Below, piece after piece: positions 1 through 9,800 of a stretch of DNA of 10,807 nt. This DNA comes from an uncultured Streptococcus sp. (GTDB lineage Bacteria > Bacillota > Bacilli > Lactobacillales > Streptococcaceae), in NCBI GenBank assembly GCA_934216185.1, contig CAKQBM010000062.1, positions 1 to 10,807 on the forward strand, given 5' to 3'. The translations under genes and the position numbers were made by a program. Position 1 is the first letter of the stretch. The number at the start of each line of letters is the position of its first letter. The notes beneath the pieces are model-generated. The model was not told the DNA's origin, ran no database searches, and saw only the letters and a list, made by a program, of their open reading frames with translations.

Positions 1-863
1 TTTGTTCCATCTTCTGACATTGCTGGAACTGTATCTAATGGTGTTTTACCTTCTTGTCCACCTAATAGTTTGTAAGCTGTTGGATCCATTGGGACTGATT
101 TTTCTGCAGTTCCAATTGTTGCTTTACCTGGTGTGAAGGTTACTTCTGATTCTTGAGGTGATCCTTGTACTTTCGTAGTTGTTGCCGCTGTTGCACTTGG
201 TGTTACTCCTACAACACTTGGTTTGTAAGTTGCTGTTGCTGCTGTTCCATTCTTATCTTTACGAACAATAGATACTGCTGTCGCTTCCCCTTTGAATATT
301 GGAAGTGGTGTGAACGTTACAAGACCATTGTCATCAATTGTATATGTTCCTTGATTTTCTACTACAAGTGTTGTTACTTCTCTTTCGTCTCCAGTCTTAC
401 TTGGATCGATTAGTTTCGCCTTACTTGTTGCTTCAAATGGTACTGATACTTCTTGATTATTTACAGTGTTTTTACCTGGTGTAAATACTGGTGTTGCTGT
501 TTGTTTTGCACCTTGAATATCACTTGTTACTTGATTATCTCCTGATGGTACTGCTGCTTTTACAACTGGTGTATAAGTCGCTGTTGTTGGTGTTCCATTA
601 CCATCTTTTGCTTGTACTGTTGCTGGTACTGGTGTTCCTGAGAATCCTGGTTCTGGAGTGAATGTAACTTTACCTGTTGCAGGGTCAATTGTGTACTTAC
701 CTACTTTTTCTCCAGCTGTATTTTTAGCATCGATTTCTGTTGCTTCGATTGGTTGGTTCGTAGTTGGATCTACTAACTTAGCTGGATTTGTTGTGCTCAC
801 TGTCATAGGAATATTTTCATTTCCTGATTTGAACGTTGGTGTTCCTTCTTGTACTGCACCTTG
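1..863 (-). repeat. Distal stalk repeats R20-R22 (unique types, last one partial)
   Basis: Repeats begin at Q3111 (R20, 116 residues), Q3227 (R21, 116) and Q3343 (R22, 55 codons visible before the window ends). All have Q-G-x-x-Q boundaries. R20 and R21 also show the K-L-V/I-D-P, G-x-Y-T-I-D and V-T-F-T-P motifs, while R22 breaks off at a V-P-A-M-S-E-D-G-T segment. They do not follow the B-(C/F)-D-E order and are closer to generic CshA repeats. Further repeats and a sortase signal are expected to the left of base 1. Confidence 0.85.
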
Positions 864-3800
864 GATTCCTTCTGAACCTGCATTTGTTCCTACCGGTCTT
901 ACAGGTTTAATAATTGGAGTATAGGTTGTTTGTACTTTTACATTGTTTGATCCTGTTGCTTGTACAGTTGCTGGCTCTACTTCACCTGTATAAGTTTTAT
1001 CCGTAGGTGTAAATGTTACCTCTCCTGTTTGCGGATCAATTGTATATTTACCAATGACTTCTTGAGTATCCTTCTTATATGCTGGAATTGAATCAGTTTC
1101 TGTTCCATCTTTTACAAGTTTATAACTATTTGGTTTAACAGTAACTGTTTTTTCAACCCCATTTACATCTACGCTTTGTGGTGTAAATGTTGGAGTACCT
1201 TTTTGAACCAATCCTTGAACATTTGTAGATTCCGCCGGAGTTTTTTCTAACTCAATTGGAACAATAATTGGTTTGTACGAAGCTTTTGATGTCATTGTCG
1301 TACTATCATTATTTTCATTTAGGACTGTTATTGTTCCTTGTACTTCAATGGCAGGTACATCCCCCACATATGACGGTACTGGAGTAAATGTTACTTTTCC
1401 ATTTGCATTAATAGTAAATGTTCCTTTGCCATCTACTGTTACAGAATTTGTTAGAGATTTAGTGATTGGATCTATCAATTTACGTTCTGTAACTACAGCA
1501 TTTGTTACTCCTTTTGGAAGTTTAAATGTTGGCGTTGCTTCTTGTGGTAACCCTTGAATATTCGTTGTTGATTTATTTTCTGGTGTTACTTTTAGTGGCG
1601 TTACACTTGGTGTATAAGTAGCATCTTTTGTTTCGCCATTTTCATCTGTTGCACGCACCGTAATTCCCGTTGTTGGTCCTGTAAATCCAGGTTTTGGAAC
1701 AAATGTCACTTCTCCAGTTGCTTTATCAATACTGTATGTTCCTTGATTTTCTACTTCAACTTCCTCTACAGGGGTATTATTCGTTGGATCAACTAATTTG
1801 TATTCTGTAATACGAACACTTGAAGTAGAAATTGAGAATTCTGGTGTTCCAGTTTGTGTTTTCCCTTGTGGTGCTTCTGAAGTTTTATCCACACTTGACA
1901 TTGTAACGTCTGTTACTGTTGGTGTATACGTTGCTGTAGCAATTGTTCCGTTTTTATCAACACGTTTGACAGTCACTGCTGGAGCTTCTCCAACAAAGTT
2001 TTTATTCGGCGTAAATGTTACTGTTCCGTCTTTTGATACTGTATAAGTACCTTTTCCTGCTATAACAACTTTTCCATCTTGATCAGCACCTTCTAAAGTT
2101 GCTGGTACTTCATCATTCATTGGAACTTCAGGTACTCCACCATTGAATACAGGTTTACCAGTTTGAACTTTTCCTTGTAATCCGCTTGAAGTAGCATTTG
2201 TCCCTGATGGTGTTACTTGAGTTACTGTTGGTACATATTTTTTCGTAACAACTTTTCCATTTTCGTCTTCAACTTGAACAGTTACTCCTTCAGCTGTTCC
2301 ATGATAACTTGGAAGTGGCGTAAATGTAATTGCATTGTCTTTTAATTCATACGTTCCGACATCAGGCACAGTAACTGTCTTAACTTTTTCATTACCATTC
2401 AATAATGTTAATGTATCTGGTTTTAAGGCAACTTTTTCATTACCTGTGTCAAAGTTTACTGTTTTTCCATCTTCTTCATCTTTTTGATTGAAGACAATTG
2501 GAGATTTTTGAGCAAAGCCTTGTAATCCAGTAGTTGCTGAATCTTTACCTGTTGGTGTTACTTCAGTTACTGTTGGTGTATAAGTTGTTTCAACTTTTGT
2601 TCCATTCGCATCTTTAATTTGTACTTTTACAGCTTTTGCTGGTCCTGTAAATGTTTTCTTAGGTGTGAATGTAATTGTTCTGTTTGTTTTGTCTAGAACA
2701 TACTCACCATCATCCGTTGTTAGAGTAGGTACTTCAACGCCTGCATCATTCAACAATGTTAGTGTGTTTGGATCTAACTCAACTCGTTCACCATTTGCAC
2801 CTGTTTCACTTCCTTTGTTGAAGTTAACAGTCGTATCTTTATTATCTCCAGTTTCTTTTGTATCTAGAACGATTGATGATGTTTGTGGCTTACCTTGTAA
2901 TCCACTTGTAGCTGATTTTTCAGCTGTTGGTGTTACAGGTGTGATAGTTGGTGTATAAGTTGTTTCTACTTTTACCCCATTTGATCCTGTTGCTTGTACA
3001 TCTACTGGTGCTACTGCTCCTGTATAAGTCTTATCTGTTGGTGTAAAGGTTACTGTTCCATTTTGTGGATCAATTGTATACGTACCAATTTCTTCAGTTG
3101 TTCCTGCTTTATAAGCTGGAAGTGAATCACTTGCCACTCCATCTTTTACAAGTTTATAACTGTTTGGTTCAACACTAATTGTCTTTTGCACTCCATTTAC
3201 TTCAACCGTTTTCGGTGTAAATGTTGGTGTTCCAGTTTGTACTAATCCTTGTAAGTTCGTTGATGTTGCTGGTGCTTTATCAATCTCAGCTGGCACAATA
3301 ACTGGTTTGTAAGTTGCTGTTGATGTGATTGTTGCACTTTCGTTTTTAGCGTTTGTAACTGTTACAGTTGCTTTTACTGTAATTGGGTCTATTTCACCTT
3401 TGAATGTAGGTTCTGGTGTAAAGATTACTTTACCATTAACATCAATCGTAAATGTACCTTTTCCTGCTACTGTTACGCTGTCTTTTTCTGTTTGATCAGC
3501 AGGGTCCACTAGTTTACGACTTGTCACTGTTGCATTGTTTGATTCAGTAGGAATCGTGAATGTTGGTGTTTCTTCTTGAGTGACACCTTGGATATTTGTT
3601 GTTGTTTTATCCCCTGGAGTTACTGTTAGAGCATTTACTGTTGGAGTATATTTCGCTTCTGCTGTTTCTCCATTTCCATCTGTAGCTTGTACAGAAATTC
3701 CAGTTGCTGACCCTGTAAATCCTGGTTTTGGAATGAAAGTTACTTGTCCAGTTGTCGGATTAATACGATATGTTCCTTCCTTTGGAACTTCAATTTCATT

Positions 3801-6800
3801 TCCTTCTACAGGTGTATTACCATTTGGATTTAACAATTTGTATCCTGTAATACTTACTTCTGGACTTGAAATCGTAAACGTTGGTGTTCCAGTTTGTGTT
3901 TTCCCTTGTGGTGCTTCTGAAGTTTTATCTACACTTGACATTGAAACGTCTTTTACTGTTGGTGTGTAAGTTGTTTCAACTTTCGTTCCGTTCGCATCTT
4001 TGATTTGAACTTTAACTGGTGTTGCCGTTCCTACAAATGTTTTCTTCGGTGTAAATGTAATAGTTTTACTTGCTTTATCTAAAACATACTCCCCATCGTT
4101 AGTTGTAAGAGATGTTACTTCATTATTTCCATCTAACAATGTTAATGTACTTGCATCTAATTCAACATGTTCTCCATTAGCCCCTACTTGACTTCCTTTG
4201 TTGAAGTTTACAGTTTTATCTTTGTCGGCACTATTTTCTGGTGTATCTAATACGATTGAAGAAGTTTGTTTTTTACCTTGTACATCACTTGTTGCAGACG
4301 CTTCTGCTGTTGGTGTTACTGGTGTAATGATTGGTGTATAAGTTGTTTCTACTTTTACTCCATTTGATCCTGTAGCTTGTACAGATACTGGTGCTACTTC
4401 ACCTGTATAAGTTTTATCCGATGGTGTAAATGTTACTTGTCCTGTCGCTGAATCAATTGTATATGTACCAACTTGGTCAGTTGTTCCTGCTTTATAGGCT
4501 GGAAGTGTATTACTTTCCGTTTCACCTTTTACAAGTTTGTAGCTATTTGGTTGAACCGTAATTGTTTTTGGTGTTCCATCTACATCAACCGTTTTCGGTG
4601 TAAATGTTGGCGTTCCAGTTTGTACTAATCCTTGCAAGTTTGTTGATGTTGCAGGTGCTTTATCAATCTCAGCCGATACGATAATTGGTTTATATGTCGT
4701 AGTTGAAGGAATTGTCTTACTTTCATTTTTATCATTTGTAATGGTTACAGTTGCTTTTACTGTAATTGGATCTACATCACCTTTGTAGGTTGGAAGTGGT
4801 GTGAATGTTACTTTTCCATTTCCATCAATCGTGAATGTACCTTTTCCGGCTACTGTTACGCTATCTTTTTCCCCATTATCTGTTGGATCAACTAATTTAC
4901 GACTTGTAACTGTAACATTATTTGATTCAGTTGGAACTGGGAATGTTGGTGTTCCTTCTTGAGTTTCTCCTTGGATATTTGTTGTTGTTGCAGGTTGTGG
5001 AGTTAATGTTAATGCATTCACTGTTGGAGTGTATTTCGCATCTTTTGTTTCTCCATTTTCATCTGTAGCTTGTACAGAAATTCCCGTTGCTTTACCTGTA
5101 AATCCTGGTTTTGGAATGAAAGTTACTAGACCTCTTGTTTGATCGATACGATAAGTCCCTTGGTCTGGAACTTCAATTTCATTTCCTTCTACTGGTGTGT
5201 TTCCAGTTGGATTTAACAATTTATATCCTGTAATACGTACTTCTGGAGTTGAAACTGTAAATGTTGGAGTTCCTGTTTGTGTTTTCCCTTGTGGTGCAGA
5301 AGATTCTTTATCCACACTTGTCATTGTAACGTCAGTTACTGTTGGTGTGTAAGTCGTTTCTACTTTTGTACCGTTCACGTCTTTGATTTGAACTTTTACA
5401 GGTTTTGCTGGTCCTACAAATGTTTTATTAGGTGTGAAAGTAATTGTCTTACTTGCTTTATCTAGTACATATTCACCATCAGTTGTTGTAAGAGATGTTA
5501 CTTCAGCTCCTGCATCATTTAACAATGTTAGTGTATTTGGATCTAATTCGACATGTTCTCCATTAGCTCCTTGTTCACTTCCTTTATTGAAGTTTATAGT
5601 TTTATCTTTATCAGCATCTGTTTCTACTGTATCCAACACAATTCTTGATACTTGTTTTTTACCTTGTACATCTGTTGTTGCTGATGGCTCTTTTGTTGGT
5701 GTTACTGGAGTGATAGTTGGTGTATACGTTGTTTGTACTTTTACGCCATTTGATCCTGTTGCTTGTACAGATACTGGTTCTACTGCTCCTGTATAAGTTT
5801 TATCTGTTGGTGTAAATGTTACTACTCCAGTTGCTGGATTAATTGTATACGTACCAATTTGGTCTGTTGTACCTGCTTTATGGGCTGGAAGTGATTCGCT
5901 TTCTGCTCCATCTTTTACTAGTTTGTAGCTATTTGGTTCAACACTGATTGTTTTTTGTACGCCATCTACTTCGATTGTTTTCGGTGTAAATGTTGGAGTT
6001 CCAGTTTGTACTAATCCTTGTAAGTTTGTTGATGTCGCTAGTGCTTTATCAATCTCAGCTGGTACAATAATTGGTTTGTAAGAAGCTGTTGATGTAATAG
6101 TTGCACTTTCGTTTTTAGCGTTTGTAACTGTTACAGTTGCTTTTACTGTAATTGGATCTACATCACCTTTATAGGTTGGAAGTGGTACGAATGTTACTTT
6201 TCCATTTCCATCAATTGTGAATGTTCCTTTTCCTGCTACTGTTACGCTATCTTTTTCTGTTTGATCGGCAGGATCCACTAGTTTACGACTAGTCACTGTT
6301 GCATTATTCGTTGATTCAGCCGGAATCGTAAATGTTGGTGTTCCTTCTTGAGTTTCCCCTTGGATATTTTTCGTTGTTTTACCTTCTGGAGTTACTGTTA
6401 ATTCAGTTACTGTTGGAACATATTTCTTCGTAACAACTTTTCCATTTTCGTCTTCAACTTGAACATTTACTCCTTCAGCTGTTCCATGGTAGGCAGGTGC
6501 CGGTGTAAATGTAATCGCATTGTCTACTAGTTCATAAGTTCCGACATTCAGTACAGTGATTGACTTCACTTTATCTGTACCATTTAGTAATGTTAATGTT
6601 TCTGGTTTTAAGGCTACTCTTTCGTGACCTGTGTCAAAGTTTAGAGTTTTTCCATCTTCTTCCTCTCTTTGATCGAAGACGATTGGAGATTTTTGTGTCA
6701 GTCCTTGTGGTCCTGATGTTGCTGAATCTTTACCTGTTGGAGTAACTTCGATAACGGTTGGTGTATACGTTGTTTCAACTTTTGTCCCATTCGCATCTTT

Positions 6801-9800
6801 GATTTGTACTTTTACAGATGTTGCTTGTCCAACAAATGTTTTCTTCGGTGTAAATGTAATAGTTTTACTTACTTTATCTAATACATACTCACCTTGATCT
6901 GTTGTAACTGTGTTTGTTTCAGCTCCTGAAGCGTTTAGTAATGTTAATGTTTCTTTATCTAATTCAACATGTTCCCCATCAGTACTCACCTCTGGACTTC
7001 TATCAAAGTTAACCGTTTGATTTTTATCGGCATTATTTTCTAGTGTATCAAAGACGATTCTTGATACTTGTGCTTTCCCTTGAACATCTCTAGTTGTTGA
7101 CGCTTCTGCAGTTGGAGCTACTGGGATAATTCTCGGAGTATACGTAGCTCCTTTAGTAACTGTAACATCATTATCATCTTTATCATGTGCTACAACAACT
7201 GGAACAGACACTTTGACAGGTTGCACTTCATCTCTATAATCAATATTTGGTGTAAATGTTACTTCTCCTGTTTCCGGAGCTATCTTATACGTACCGACTT
7301 TATTGTTATTTGAATCTAAGGCATCTACAATCGCAGAGTCTGCAAGAGTATTCGTTCTAGGATCAAACAGTCTTGCTGGATGTTTTGCTGATGCAGTAAC
7401 TGGAGTATCCGAAGTTTCAACATTAAATGTAGGTTTGCCTTTTTGTGCAAATCCTTGGATATTCCTACTTTCCGCATGATTAGGAGTTGGTTCCACAGTA
7501 GGCATTCTTACTTCTGGAACGTATAATCCATCCATCGTATTTAAGACATCATTGACATTTGGAGAAACAGCTTCATCACTTGTTCCCCAGTCTGTCGTTG
7601 TTTTGTTCGTATCTTGACGACGAATCGTAAATCCGTGCGCTTTTCCTACAAAGCCTTTTGCTGGAGTAAATTCTACATCGACATCTTTTCCATTTGGTGT
7701 AAACTTATAGGTTCCTTGTCCTCTTACAGTATAGGTATTCTCATCTGATAAAGTGACTTTTTCACCAGTTTTGTTGTTAATATATACTGGTGGTACAGTA
7801 GTATCGATTTCCGCATTGACATCATCTTGTGTATAAATATATTTACCTTTTGGAGTGAAATGAACGGTTGTATGTTGAATTTCTACATTAGTCCCAATTG
7901 TCGCATTTCCAATTGTAGTTTTCTTCTCTCCTTTAGGTGGGTGAGTAATCTTCGCATTAAAGTCTTCTACTTCCCCAGAGAATGCTAGTCCTGTCGGTTT
8001 TTCAATTTCTTCTCTACTTGTTGCAATACGAACCCTAGTACCAGCTTCAAGTAACTGTCCTGCGTCTTTTTGTGTTTTATTTGTAAAATGTAATTTTACA
8101 TCGCCATCTTGTGTAATTTCGGCAATATCTGAAGCTTCATCTGAATCGAACTGTCCATTATTATTAAAATCAATCCATGAACGAACATATGCTTTTTCAG
8201 CACCACCTGTGTGCGCCTGAATATTTAAGGTATAATAACCAGCATTTGAAATATTTGCTTTGATAATATTTCCTTCGCTACCTTTTAAACTATCAGGAAG
8301 TAATTGATTGATTCCTTCATCTGCTGTATCAGTATCATCATCACCGTGCCAGTTTTTAAGGACACCAGTATCCGCATCAGGTCTTTCAGACCCTAAATAT
8401 GGTTGTTTTACTACGGCACCAGTCAATCCATCTCTGGTATTCATCGTGTGAGTTGCTTCACCATAGGTTGCAGGAGCATCCCCTTCATCAATAGGCGCTA
8501 CCCCCATCATGGCTGCTTGTGCCCCGTTTGAGAAAACGTACATCCCTACTTCTGTTGCATTTTTTGTCATTACTACTGGCACACTATATTTCCCAGCTGT
8601 AATACCAGGACCAAATACACCAGTACCTAGACCACCTGTTTCTTGATCTGGGTTGGTAAAGAATTTAGGCACTATCTTATTACCAGCTCCTACATTGTAG
8701 ATGGCAGTAGCATTTATATCATTACTAGTCCGTATATCCGGAAAACCTCTATAAGCAGTTGTATAATAATCTACTGGTCTATATCTGCGAGCATCCGTTG
8801 TATTTTTCTCTAAGTCAATAATTTGTTGCCATCCACTACCATTTGTTGTAAAGGTAATTATTTCTCCAGGGTTTGCACTTTCCGCATCGGTCATCACTAC
8901 CGCTGGACGAACGGGATTCCCTTTATAAGTACCACTAATTTCAAATTGAACCCCAATATTAGCTCCATAACGATCTGCTATAATAGAGGTTTTTCTTCCA
9001 TTTGTATTAATCCCATTGTCTCTAATCTCAGACCACTGATCCTGAGCTTGTGCAGTAATTCTTACGGGAGTGTTATCAGTTCTATCAATAAGTCCATTAG
9101 TCGCATTTGGGTTAAATGTTGCTTTTTCTTCTGCTGTAGCATTATTGGCTTCCATACGCTTTCTATAAATTTCTGTCGCTTGGAATGGTTTTAACGATTT
9201 AACCTTCAACTTAATGCGATAGTTAGGCATAATTTCTCTTTCGTAAATTGAGCCTTCTTGTAAATAAACATTTCCATTTTCTACAGTAACATTTGTCCAG
9301 TTATTTACATCTGAAAAGTCTAACCATGCAATTTGTTTTGCAAGCCCTTCTGCTACTCTTCTTTCAGTATAAGGAGGTCTGGTAACTGCGGGAGTTTCTG
9401 TAGCATCTACTACATATGCTCCAACCCCTGTAGTTGTAGAAGTTGTTGTTTCACCTGTTCTGAAACCAGTTCCTTCTTCCATCTTTTTACCATTACGGCT
9501 GTCTTTGTTTTTATTTTCTTTTGTAACTTCTTCAGCCTTAATTGATTTTAGGATGTTTGTTAATGAACTAATTTCTTTTGCTTTTGCATCTACTTCTTTT
9601 TGAGTAGTATCTAAAGCTTCTAGATATTGTTTAGCTTCTGCAACAAGTTTTTCAGCATTTTGGATTTGAGAGGCTTGTTTTTTATTCCCTCGAATACGTT
9701 CTAGTTGAGCTTCCAAATCTGCTAATTTGTCTCTCAACGTAGATGAGTTGACAATTTCTTTGTCTACTTTGTTTGCTTTATTTTCTGGTACTTCCTTAGT

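Noticed and set aside
165..9545. Many open frames on the plus strand (for example 658-924, 3580-3969, 5434-5796, 8823-9194, 9333-9545)
   Set aside because: They are antisense shadows of the Thr/Val-rich adhesin repeats. They recur at the same place in successive repeats, have odd Cys- or Ser/Val-rich compositions, and lie opposite an uninterrupted gene with a clear signal peptide, Shine-Dalgarno site and domains.
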